The notes under the pieces are model-generated. The model had not been told where the DNA came from. It ran no database searches and worked only from the letters and a program-made list of their open reading frames with translations. This document shows, piece by piece, positions 1 to 6,244 of a stretch of DNA of 9,092 bases (position 1 is the first letter of the stretch; the number at the start of each line of letters is the position of its first letter). Source of the DNA: Acidobacteriota bacterium (GTDB lineage: Bacteria > Acidobacteriota > Terriglobia > UBA7540); contig JAKASC010000087.1 of NCBI GenBank assembly GCA_021828245.1, positions 1 to 9,092 of the forward strand, given 5' to 3'. The translations under genes and the position numbers were made by a program.

Positions 1-383
1 AGATCACCAACCTGCCCTTGGTGGTACTGACGAACATGTCCACCGCAGGACCCGCAGAGATCGTGGCCGCGGCGATTTTGGATAACCACCGTGGCAACGT
101 GGTAGGCGAGCCCACCTTTGGCGTGGGAGTTTATCAACAGTTGATTTCCGTGGGTGACGGCTCCGCCTTGCTGCTTTCCGTAGCCAAGTACTACACGCCG
201 GACGGCCAGGAGATAGCAGGACGTGGCGTCACTCCCAACGTTATTCAGCCGGCCACAAGCCACGAGGCCTCCTTAAACCAAGAGCCCCTTTCACCGACTC
301 AAATGGGGGGCAAAAACGATCTTCAGCTTCAGAAGGCGCTTGAGATTCTTAGCCAGAAGACTCCTTCAGCAAAGGCCGCCTAA
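1..383 (+). CDS. S41 (Ctp-like) peptidase family protein, C-terminal fragment, probably catalytically dead
   Basis: The 5' end lies outside the window; the reading frame enters at base 3 and ends with TAA at 381-383. The visible part is the end of the S41 catalytic domain, with the PLVVL strand, the helix beginning AEIVAAAI, VVGEPTFGVG and a YYTPDGQEIAGRGVTPNV segment typical of carboxy-terminal processing proteases. In active members the nucleophile is the middle Ser of SASASE and the general base is Lys in FGKG, 25 residues later. Here those positions read Gly (STAGPAE, codon 48-50) and Val (FGVG, codon 123-125), also exactly 25 apart, so the dyad appears lost. The fold may persist as a scaffold or regulator. 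The YibQ-type gene directly downstream fits the known envelope context of ctpA-yibQ. The family call is firm; loss of activity is inferred from alignment by eye. Confidence 0.85.
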   Translation, partial: ITNLPLVVLTNMSTAGPAEIVAAAILDNHRGNVVGEPTFGVGVYQQLISVGDGSALLLSVAKYYTPDGQEIAGRGVTPNVIQPATSHEASLNQEPLSPTQMGGKNDLQLQKALEILSQKTPSAKAA

Positions 384-452
384 GTCTTGCCCCATCATCC
401 GCGATGTCAACCTGTGGGTGGACCGTCGCGCCGCTCGTCCACCGTTCTGGCC

Positions 453-1616
453 ATGAAGGGCAGGGTGGGTGTTGTCCTTGCGCTGGTCTTGTTGGCGACT
501 TCGTGCCGAACCCCCCAGCAAGCACGACGCTCAGAGGCTCGAATCAGCCGCAGAACGGCGCTCGCGCTCCTGCGGGAGGCGGCGCTCCGAGCCGGGGGAA
601 ATGAGGTTTGGGTCAAGGGTTCGGCGGAAGGAAAATTCCCACCTCCCGGGTCGGCGCGGACGGTGGATGTGTTGGCGGAGCCGACTGCGGTCAGGCCGGT
701 CTCGGGCGCCCTGGAGCGCGAGGCTGCTCATCATGGTCTTCAGGTGAAATCCTCGCTGCTCCGGCCGGCGCGCGGTGAACCGATAATCGTGATTCGGATC
801 GAGGAAGGCCGCCTTTGGGAAACGGAGTGGCGCGTCCGCGAGGTTCCCCGCCTGTTGCGAGTGGCCATCATTATTGACGACCTGGGGGCCAACGAGCAGG
901 CAGCGCACGAACTGGTGGCCCTCCCTTACCCGCTCACCTTCTCAGTCCTGCCTCGCTTGCGATACTCGGTCGAGACGGCGGATATAGCCTTCCGCGCCAG
1001 ACGAGAAGTGATGCTCCATTTGCCCATGCAGCCGATCCCTCGGCCGGGCATTCGCGGGTCTCCGGAAGAAATCCGGGTCGGCATGAGCGCGCGCGTTGTG
1101 GAACGGCTGGTGGAATCCGACCTCGAAGCGGTGCCTCACATCCGGGGCGTGGACAATCATCAAGGGTCGCTCGCCACGTCGGATCCCGTGCTAATGGCCG
1201 ACGTTATGCGAGTGTTGGCCGGCCGCCATCTCTATTTTGTGGACAGCCGCACCATCGGTTCGAGTGTGGCTTGGGAAGCCGCGCGAAAGGCGGGGGTGCC
1301 CGCCGCTTTCCGTTCTGTGTTCCTGGATGACAGACAAAGTGTTCCTTATACGCTCGGCCAACTGCGGGAGCTTGAGAAGGTTGTTGAGCGCCAAGGGGTC
1401 GCCATCGCCATCGGCCACCCTCACCCGACGACCATCCTGGCCCTCAAAGAATTTCTGCCCCGCTTGGCGGAGGCTGATGTCCAGCTTGTGCCGGTTTCTT
1501 ACTTGTTTCGTTTGCCGGAAACCTCGCGGCTTTACCCTCCGCGTCCCGTCCGCCCCTCGATGGGGCGACGCCGCGCTTCGCCTCATTCCGCTGCGGGCGA
1601 TAGAGGAAAACGATAA
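453..1616 (+). CDS. Divergent polysaccharide deacetylase (YibQ/DUF610 family), putative lipoprotein
   Basis: A 387-residue protein if started at ATG 453. This start is chosen because it gives a hydrophobic signal (MKGRVGVVLALVLLATSC) ending in an acceptable lipobox with Cys18. An in-frame TTG at 387 would add 22 unlikely residues, and neither start has a good Shine-Dalgarno. Residues 20-135 are a poorly conserved, probably periplasmic linker region. Residues 137-355 hold the NodB-like barrel of the divergent deacetylase family: VAIIIDDLG (Asp142-Asp143), LHLPMQP (188-194), VDNHQGS (233-239), FVDSRT (262-267), VFLDD (289-293) and IGHPHP (320-325). Family members are thought to act on envelope glycans, but the substrate is not settled. 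The tail after about 365 is basic and Pro/Arg-rich. It lies 69 bp after the S41-family gene and is probably co-transcribed with it. Confidence 0.85.
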   Translation: MKGRVGVVLALVLLATSCRTPQQARRSEARISRRTALALLREAALRAGGNEVWVKGSAEGKFPPPGSARTVDVLAEPTAVRPVSGALEREAAHHGLQVKSSLLRPARGEPIIVIRIEEGRLWETEWRVREVPRLLRVAIIIDDLGANEQAAHELVALPYPLTFSVLPRLRYSVETADIAFRARREVMLHLPMQPIPRPGIRGSPEEIRVGMSARVVERLVESDLEAVPHIRGVDNHQGSLATSDPVLMADVMRVLAGRHLYFVDSRTIGSSVAWEAARKAGVPAAFRSVFLDDRQSVPYTLGQLRELEKVVERQGVAIAIGHPHPTTILALKEFLPRLAEADVQLVPVSYLFRLPETSRLYPPRPVRPSMGRRRASPHSAAGDRGKR

Positions 1617-1710
1617 TTCTAAGTCCGCGGCCGCCCCGAAGCCGACAGCTTCCCCCGGCCATCCCATGTTTAGGGAAAAATTAGGGTCAGAACTCGTGCA
1701 GGCAAAAGTA

Positions 1711-2376
1711 TCAGTAGCGCAGAGGGTGCTTGGGAGGCGGAAGCGTGATTGTCAAATCTTGGTCCAGGCGCATGCCAATCAGGGAGCCGGCCAACAGTTT
1801 GGCTTGCTTACCGTGAGGGAGAAGTAGCGCCGCCGCCAGCCCGCCCGCTGCCGCAGCGATTCCAGGTCCCACGCCCCCGACGGCCCCTGCCGCCGTCGGT
1901 GCGGCAAATAACGCGAGCTGCTCTTTGCGATTGGCCGAGCCGCCCCGCAGATTGCCTTCTGGACCCACCTTCGAGCCGCTCTTACCCACGCTCGAGAAAA
2001 CCTCGGTGAGCGAGCCCATAAGGGCAACCTTCTGACCGCTTGGCAACTCGAGGGAGTCGAACTCCACATAAACGAAGCCGCCTTTGCCGCGCCTGCGAGC
2101 CGGATGAATCTCCGTGATGTGCCCGTAAACGCGAATCCCTCGAGGCAACACCAACCGATCCTCCACATAGACAGGATCAAGCAACGTACAGATGACCACG
2201 TCGCCCTTTCGAGATCGTTTCGAGTTGATCTCGGTATGGAGGACCAGCTTAAACTCGGTTCCCTCTGGGATGGTGTATTGATATTGCGCCTGCGCCAAGG
2301 AAGTCTGTGCCCACAGCGGTGGCGCCATCAGCGCCCCCATCCCCATAACCATCACCCACTTCAAAACGGTTCGCAT
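1711..2376 (-). CDS. Secreted VirB10/TrbI-like protein of unknown function
   Basis: A 221-residue protein starting at ATG 2374-2376, with a purine-rich GGGGAG about 5 bases upstream as ribosome binding site. Residues 1-23 form a Sec signal peptide, with cleavage likely after LWA. The mature part opens with IPEGTEFKLVLHTEINS (36-52), followed by DPVYVEDRLVLPRGIRVYGHITE (67-89), a basic RRRGKGG patch (95-100) and FDSLELPSGQKVAL (106-119). A Gly/Ala-rich stretch (158-186) follows, then GMRLDQDLTITL (201-212). This order resembles the beta-rich C-terminal domain of VirB10/TrbI, but the protein is shorter, has no N-terminal transmembrane anchor, and no type IV secretion genes are visible. A stand-alone periplasmic or surface protein is more likely. 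It converges with the deacetylase gene, and its function is unknown. Confidence 0.6.
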   Translation of the reverse strand: MRTVLKWVMVMGMGALMAPPLWAQTSLAQAQYQYTIPEGTEFKLVLHTEINSKRSRKGDVVICTLLDPVYVEDRLVLPRGIRVYGHITEIHPARRRGKGGFVYVEFDSLELPSGQKVALMGSLTEVFSSVGKSGSKVGPEGNLRGGSANRKEQLALFAAPTAAGAVGGVGPGIAAAAGGLAAALLLPHGKQAKLLAGSLIGMRLDQDLTITLPPPKHPLRY

Positions 2377-2596
2377 AGCTTCTCCCCTACCCCTTTCCTG
2401 ATGCGTCCCTCGGCCCCGCTGGTTGGCCGCGACCGCTTACGCCCATTGGAACACCATTGCGGGCGTCGGTCAAATGCAAAATTGCAAGACCCAGGAGCCT
2501 TATGCCTCTCTTCGGGTCCGCTCCCCTCGCTGACAGCGAACGCGGGCGGCCATTTCCTCAGTCAAAATGATTTGGCCTGACGGTAACGCGCTCGAG
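2377..2596. other. Intergenic spacer between arsC and the VirB10-like gene
   Basis: These 220 bases follow the end of the ars operon. They hold the candidate promoter at 2445-2473 and a perfect 13-bp dyad at 2527-2539 (TCGCTG A CAGCGA). The dyad has a one-base centre and no T-run, so it is not a convincing terminator. No good coding frame was recognised here. Confidence 0.5.
2445..2473 (-). promoter_or_regulatory. Candidate sigma70-type promoter for the VirB10-like gene
   Basis: Read on the minus strand, TTGACC (2468-2473) is followed after 17 bases by TCCAAT (2445-2450), 5/6 and 4/6 matches to the consensus. Transcription would start near 2438, giving a leader of about 60 bases before the ATG at 2376. 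The gene can therefore be expressed without read-through from the ars operon. Found by eye only. Confidence 0.45.
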
Positions 2597-3040
2597 TCAA
2601 TCCCGCAAACCAAAACCGTCGCCGGAGATTGACCGAACAAAGTCCTGAACGCGCTGCTGGAGGTCATCTCGGGCCGCACGGAAAGCGGCCATCCTCTCCT
2701 CTTGCGAGCCGGCGACCGCAGCGGGGTCGGGAATGCTCCAGTGCAGGCGTTGAGTTCGAGCGGGGAAAACCGGGCAACTCTCTTTGGCTTGGTCGCACAC
2801 TGTGATGACGTAATCAAACTCTTGGCCGGCGAATTCATCGAGGGATTTGGAGCGATGGCGGGAGATGTCTATTCCGCATTCTTGCAGGGCGGCAATCGCT
2901 TCGGGTCGCACGGCGGTGGGTCGGATACCCGCGCTAAACACCTCCCATCGGCCGGCTCCCAAGTGTCGAAGAAGTCCTTCCGCCATTTGGCTGCGGGCGC
3001 TGTTCCCCGTGCAGAGAATCAGGATACGTGGCCTCGTCAT
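2597..3040 (-). CDS. arsC: Arsenate reductase, thioredoxin-coupled LMW-phosphatase type
   Basis: A 147-residue cytoplasmic enzyme reducing As(V) to As(III), which the neighbouring Acr3 can export. It has the low-molecular-weight tyrosine phosphatase fold. The P-loop CTGNSARS begins at Cys10, and VCDQAKESC supplies Cys82 and Cys89, the same residue numbers and C-x6-C spacing as in Staphylococcus pI258 ArsC, where Cys10, Cys82 and Cys89 form the disulfide cascade. IPDPAAV places the catalytic acid at Asp105, also as in pI258. This pattern indicates a thioredoxin-dependent enzyme rather than the glutaredoxin type. The ATG (3038-3040) overlaps the acr3 TGA by 4 bp, so translation is probably coupled. 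It is the last gene of the operon, and length is normal for the family. Confidence 0.95.
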   Translation of the reverse strand: MTRPRILILCTGNSARSQMAEGLLRHLGAGRWEVFSAGIRPTAVRPEAIAALQECGIDISRHRSKSLDEFAGQEFDYVITVCDQAKESCPVFPARTQRLHWSIPDPAAVAGSQEERMAAFRAARDDLQQRVQDFVRSISGDGFGLRD

Positions 3041-4119
3041 GATCGCGCGCCCACAGGTCGGTGCTCCAAGGCGGCCTCCGAGTTGAAGTGACGCCGAAAT
3101 CGCAAGGCCACATTCACCAGCGTAATCATGACGGGAACTTCAATCAACGGGCCGATCACTGCTGCAAAGGCCGCCCCGGAATGAATTCCGAACACCGCCA
3201 CCGCCACAGCAATGGCCAGTTCAAAATTATTGCTGGCCGCCGTGAATGACAACGCGGCCGTCTGACTGTAATCCGCTCCCAAGCGACGCCCTATCCAAAA
3301 TGAGACTAAAAACATCACCACGAAATAGATGACCAGGGGTATCGCAATGCGCACCACGTCGAGCGGCAGACGGACGATCGCTCCGCCTTTCAGCGAAAAC
3401 ATAACTACGATCGTGAACAAGAGAGCGGCCAGCGTCAGCGGGCTGATGCGCGGGATAAACTGCTGCTCATACCATCGGAGGCCACGCCAGCGAAGCAGCG
3501 TCACGCGCGTGAGAACACCCGCGAGAAATGGGATTCCAAGATAGATGAACACGCTACGAGCAATCTCCCCCATCGAAATATCCACGATGGCGCCTTTTAG
3601 GCCAAGCCAGTGCGGGAGCGTTGTAATGAAAATCCAGCTATAGATGGAATAAAACAGAACTTGAAACACCGAATTCAGAGCCACCAGTCCGGCGGCATAA
3701 TCCGTGTCCCCTTCAGCCAATTCATTCCACACGATGACCATGGCGATGCAGCGCGCAAGGCCGATGAGGATGAGACCGGCCATATAGGCCGGATAGCCAC
3801 GGAGAAAAATTATGGCCAACACAAACATCACGACCGGCCCGATAACCCAGTTCTGGAAAAGCGAAAGCAGCAGAACCTTCCGGTTGCGGAATACCCGGCC
3901 GATTTTCTCGTAACGAACCTTTGCGAGAGGAGGGTACATCATTAAAATCAAGCCGGCAGCAATGGGAATGGAGGTGGTTCCGGATTGAAAATGGGCGAAA
4001 AATTTGGGAAAACCCGGCGCCACATCGCCGGCCACCACCCCGGCCACCATGGCCAAAACAATCCACAAGGTAAGGTAGCGGTCCAGAAGGGACAATTTGC
4101 GCGTGATGGTCGTGTTCAT
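3037..4119 (-). CDS. acr3: Arsenite efflux transporter, Acr3 family
   Basis: A 360-residue inner-membrane protein with about ten hydrophobic segments, the size usual for Acr3 (BART superfamily), which exports arsenite using the proton-motive force. Family signatures are present: PLAKVRYE (64-71), GLARCIAMVIVWN with the essential Cys at 124, and FTAASNNFELAIAVAVAVFG (292-311) with Glu300 at the position of the conserved acidic residue of the last helices. GPLIEVPVMI (323-332) follows. It is unrelated to the E. coli ArsB antiporter despite the shared role. The start (ATG 4117-4119) overlaps the arsM stop by 4 bp, and its own stop overlaps the arsC start by 4 bp, so it is the third cistron of arsR-arsM-acr3-arsC. 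Confidence 0.96.
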   Translation of the reverse strand: MNTTITRKLSLLDRYLTLWIVLAMVAGVVAGDVAPGFPKFFAHFQSGTTSIPIAAGLILMMYPPLAKVRYEKIGRVFRNRKVLLLSLFQNWVIGPVVMFVLAIIFLRGYPAYMAGLILIGLARCIAMVIVWNELAEGDTDYAAGLVALNSVFQVLFYSIYSWIFITTLPHWLGLKGAIVDISMGEIARSVFIYLGIPFLAGVLTRVTLLRWRGLRWYEQQFIPRISPLTLAALLFTIVVMFSLKGGAIVRLPLDVVRIAIPLVIYFVVMFLVSFWIGRRLGADYSQTAALSFTAASNNFELAIAVAVAVFGIHSGAAFAAVIGPLIEVPVMITLVNVALRFRRHFNSEAALEHRPVGARS

Positions 4120-4976
4120 GCCTCGCCTCCCTTGCCACCACCGGTTCTCCTGCGGGTCGAAGGTTTTCGGGCACGCACAAAGGCACTCATGAATTTGTCG
4201 GCGACGAGCGGTGCGACGGTTTCCACATCCAGGCCGGCAGCGGCCAGCAGTTCGCGCGCATCCGCACCGGTGTAAACTCGAGTCGGCTCAATGCTGATTT
4301 CCTCAAATCCCGCGACCTCGAGCTTGGCGCGGTACTCGCGCTCTTCCAGCGCGCCCGCCACGCAGCCGGCCCAAAGCTCAAGACTGCGCCGAATATCAGC
4401 GGGCATCTCGCCGCGGATCACGATGTCGGAAACCGCCAGCCTCCCCCCGGGTTTCAGCACGCGGAAAACTTCGCGTAGCACACGATCCTTGTCCGCCGAA
4501 AGATTGATGACACAGTTTGAAATGATCACGTCCACAGAATTGGCGGGTAAAGGGATATTCTCGATTTCACCCTTCAGGAACTCGGCGTTCGTCATGCCGG
4601 ACTTTCGCAAGTTCTCCCGCGCCAGAGCCAGCATTTCATCGGTCATATCCAGCCCGTAGGCTTTTCCCGTGGGCCCCACCCGCTTCGCCGAGAGCAGAAC
4701 GTCAATGCCTCCTCCCGAGCCGAGGTCCAGCACCGTCTCGCCCGGGCTGAGTTCGGCGAGCGCCGTCGGGTTTCCGCAGCCGAGCGAAGCCAGTAACGCC
4801 TCGTCGGGCAATCCGGCAATCTCTCCCGCTGCGTAAAGGGCGCGAGTGATGGGGTCGGACGGCGTGCATTCTGACCCGGCAGATCCGCAGCAGGAGGCCC
4901 GTGTCTTGCTTTGCATCACTCGCAGTGCCGCCTGGCCGTATTTTTCCTTCACCACTTCTTTAATCGCGTCACTCAT
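4116..4976 (-). CDS. arsM: Arsenite S-adenosylmethionine methyltransferase
   Basis: A 286-residue cytoplasmic enzyme that transfers methyl groups from SAM to As(III), giving methylated and partly volatile arsenicals. The Rossmann SAM motif is LDLGSGGGIDVLLSA (84-98) with GLDMTDEM (108-115); the typical LGCGNPTALAEL (66-76) precedes it. Candidate arsenic-binding cysteines are Cys29/Cys30/Cys37 near the N-terminus, Cys155 in SNCVINL and Cys205 in AGCVAG, matching the conserved Cys pattern of ArsM. The frame is open upstream to 5120, but ATG 4974-4976 is chosen because it has an AAAGGTG ribosome binding site 6 bases upstream, gives the usual N-terminus, and overlaps the arsR stop by exactly 4 bp. 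The C-terminal RRRTGGGKGG tail is basic and probably disordered. It is the second gene of the operon. Confidence 0.96.
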   Translation of the reverse strand: MSDAIKEVVKEKYGQAALRVMQSKTRASCCGSAGSECTPSDPITRALYAAGEIAGLPDEALLASLGCGNPTALAELSPGETVLDLGSGGGIDVLLSAKRVGPTGKAYGLDMTDEMLALARENLRKSGMTNAEFLKGEIENIPLPANSVDVIISNCVINLSADKDRVLREVFRVLKPGGRLAVSDIVIRGEMPADIRRSLELWAGCVAGALEEREYRAKLEVAGFEEISIEPTRVYTGADARELLAAAGLDVETVAPLVADKFMSAFVRARKPSTRRRTGGGKGGEA

Positions 4977-5353
4977 GAATTCACCTTTCTCATCGGTGGG
5001 GCCAGCGCCTGGCGAACCAACACGCATCGGTCCGGAGCAACTGCCTGGCTGCGCGTGCAACACTCTGCGTACAGGAAGTTCATGAGTTGTTGGAGAGAGT
5101 CTGTGTTCGCGGTGTACCAAAGAAAGGTTCCCTCTCGGCGGACCCGGAGCAGGCCCACATCGCGCAGCGTATCGAGGTGATGCGAAAGCGTCGAAGCTGG
5201 AATGCCGAGCCTTTGCCGAATCGCGCCCGCAACCAACCCTCGCGGGTGAGCAGCCAGCAAAAGCCGCAGGATCCGCAGCCGCGGCGCCGCCCCCATAGCC
5301 GCAAACATGTCCGCGTAACGGATAACTTGGCCGTTGCTGCGGGCATGTCGCAT
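4973..5353 (-). CDS. arsR: ArsR-family arsenite-responsive repressor
   Basis: A 126-residue winged-helix repressor, first gene of the ars operon. The recognition helix region is IPASTLSHHLDTLRDVGLL (51-69), followed by the wing VRREGTFLWYT (71-81). It lacks the ELCVCDL arsenic site of E. coli/pI258 ArsR. Instead, a Cys pair at 98-99 (AECCTR) and Cys110 (DRC) lie in the C-terminal helix, like the Cys95/96/102 site of Acidithiobacillus ferrooxidans ArsR but with wider spacing. Arsenite binding to these thiols would release it from DNA. The ATG at 5351-5353 sits only six bases after a TATAAT and has no Shine-Dalgarno, so a leaderless transcript is predicted. The TGA overlaps the arsM ATG by 4 bp. 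Confidence 0.93.
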   Translation of the reverse strand: MRHARSNGQVIRYADMFAAMGAAPRLRILRLLLAAHPRGLVAGAIRQRLGIPASTLSHHLDTLRDVGLLRVRREGTFLWYTANTDSLQQLMNFLYAECCTRSQAVAPDRCVLVRQALAPPMRKVNS

Positions 5354-5359
5354 GATTCG

Positions 5360-5383
5360 ATTATACTAGAAAGACGAAATAAT
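5360..5383. promoter_or_regulatory. Candidate ArsR operator (inverted repeat over the promoter)
   Basis: ATTAT at 5360-5364 and ATAAT at 5379-5383 form an inverted repeat with 14 bases between the arms. It covers the -10 element and the whole spacer of the ars promoter. ArsR proteins bind short AT-rich dyads overlapping their own promoters, so position supports an operator. The arms are only 5 bp and the site could be chance in an AT-rich patch. Confidence 0.35.
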
Positions 5384-5387
5384 GCAA
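5360..5387 (-). promoter_or_regulatory. ars operon promoter (perfect -10, leaderless start)
   Basis: On the minus strand a perfect TATAAT (5360-5365) lies 16 bases after a weak TTGCAT (5382-5387). With the usual six-base gap from the -10 element, transcription would begin at or within a base of the arsR ATG (5353). The weak -35 with a perfect -10 is common in repressed promoters. The assignment is by eye. Confidence 0.65.
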
Positions 5388-5488
5388 CCCTTGCCGGCCA
5401 AAGCCGCTCATGAGCCTTCCCTCACCGCAGCCGGCGGCGGCCGAAGAGATGGCTTTTGCGCCGCGCGAGGCGTCCGAGCAAAATTCCG

Positions 5489-5518
5489 TTGACACTTTTC
5501 TCAAAGATTTGTTAGTTT
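5489..5518 (+). promoter_or_regulatory. Candidate promoter of the pdaD-DHS-like operon
   Basis: A perfect TTGACA (5489-5494) is followed after 18 bases by TAGTTT (5513-5518), a 3/6 match to the -10 consensus. The region is clearly more AT-rich than its surroundings. Transcription from near 5525 would leave a leader of about 90 bases before the pdaD ATG. It is divergent from the ars promoter, with about 100 bp between the two. Confidence 0.5.
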
Positions 5519-5614
5519 ACGTTCTCTTTATCAAAGCGGGAAGCTCTTGCTAGTTTTGAGGCAGGAGCTTGGAAAGAGCGCAGAGGCAGGCTGCGGGACA
5601 TGTGAGGCACGCCG

Positions 5615-6169
5615 ATGTTCGTTCCGAAAAGGATGTTTTTGACCAAGGGGGTCGGAAAGCACCGGGAGAAGCTGACCAGCTTCGAGTTGGCGTTGCGCTC
5701 GGCGGGCATCGCCGCGTGCAATTTGGTGCGCGTTTCGAGCATCTTTCCGCCGCGTTGCAAGCTGATTCCACGCAGCGAAGGAATCCAGGAACTTAAGCCG
5801 GGGCAAGTCACGTTTGTGGTGATGAGCGAGAACTCCACCCGCGAGCCTCACCGCCTGATTGCCGCCTCAATTGGCGTGGCCATGCCCGCCGACCGCAACA
5901 CCTTCGGGTATTTGTCCGAACACCACTCCTTTGGCGAAACGGAAGAAGTAGCGGGCGAATACGCCGAAGAGCTGGCCGCGGAAATGTTGGCGACGACCTT
6001 GGGAGTTGAATTCGACCCCGATCAAAGTTGGGATGAGAAAAAAGAAATTTATCGCATCTCCAACAAGATCGTCCGCACGCTGCATCACACTCAATCCGCC
6101 ATCGGGGACAAGCGCGGATTATGGACCACCGTCCTCGCCGCCTCGGTTCTGCTAGGAGTGGATGAATAA
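5615..6169 (+). CDS. pdaD: Pyruvoyl-dependent arginine decarboxylase
   Basis: A 184-residue proenzyme converting arginine to agmatine and CO2, the first step of a polyamine route. Family signatures are clear: NLVRVSSIFPP (36-46), where self-cleavage between Ser41 and Ser42 would give a beta chain and an alpha chain whose new N-terminus is the pyruvoyl group. The Asn36-to-Ser41 distance equals that of Asn47-Ser52 in the Methanocaldococcus jannaschii enzyme. Further matches are LKPGQVTFVVMSEN (60-73), AASIGVAMP (83-91) and GYLSEHH (98-104), where Glu102 is a candidate for the catalytic Glu. The ATG at 5615 has a GAGG seven bases upstream, and an in-frame TGA at 5603 excludes longer starts. The enzyme is unrelated to PLP-dependent SpeA. 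The DHS-like gene follows after 75 bp on the same strand, suggesting an operon. Confidence 0.93.
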   Translation: MFVPKRMFLTKGVGKHREKLTSFELALRSAGIAACNLVRVSSIFPPRCKLIPRSEGIQELKPGQVTFVVMSENSTREPHRLIAASIGVAMPADRNTFGYLSEHHSFGETEEVAGEYAEELAAEMLATTLGVEFDPDQSWDEKKEIYRISNKIVRTLHHTQSAIGDKRGLWTTVLAASVLLGVDE

Positions 6170-6244
6170 CATGCGCGCCTCCACGCCAATGGCCCCGTGC
6201 AGTGGCATTTCCCGGAAGCAGGAAAACAGGCCGAAAGAGGTGTA

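Noticed and set aside
387..452. Longer start (TTG 387) for the deacetylase gene
   Set aside because: The extra 22 residues are Pro/Arg/His-rich and precede a normal lipoprotein signal peptide, so ATG 453 is more likely.
1191..1667. Minus-strand open frame opposite the deacetylase gene
   Set aside because: It mirrors a well-supported conserved coding frame and encodes an Arg/Gly-rich sequence without recognisable motifs.
1617..1710. Bidirectional terminator between the convergent deacetylase and VirB10-like genes
   Set aside because: No stem-loop with a following T-run was found on either strand in these 94 bases.
2527..2539. Perfect dyad TCGCTG A CAGCGA downstream of arsC as a terminator
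   Set aside because: The one-base centre cannot form a normal hairpin loop and there is no T-run on either strand; kept only as a possible protein-binding dyad.
4977..5120. N-terminal extension of arsM (frame open up to 5120, ATG at 5118-5120)
   Set aside because: It overlaps arsR, has no similarity to ArsM N-termini, and the ATG at 4974-4976 has a proper ribosome binding site and the same ATGA overlap as the other junctions.
5512..5851. Several overlapping open frames on the minus strand opposite pdaD
   Set aside because: They are composition-driven shadows of the real plus-strand gene, with no recognisable domain or ribosome binding site.
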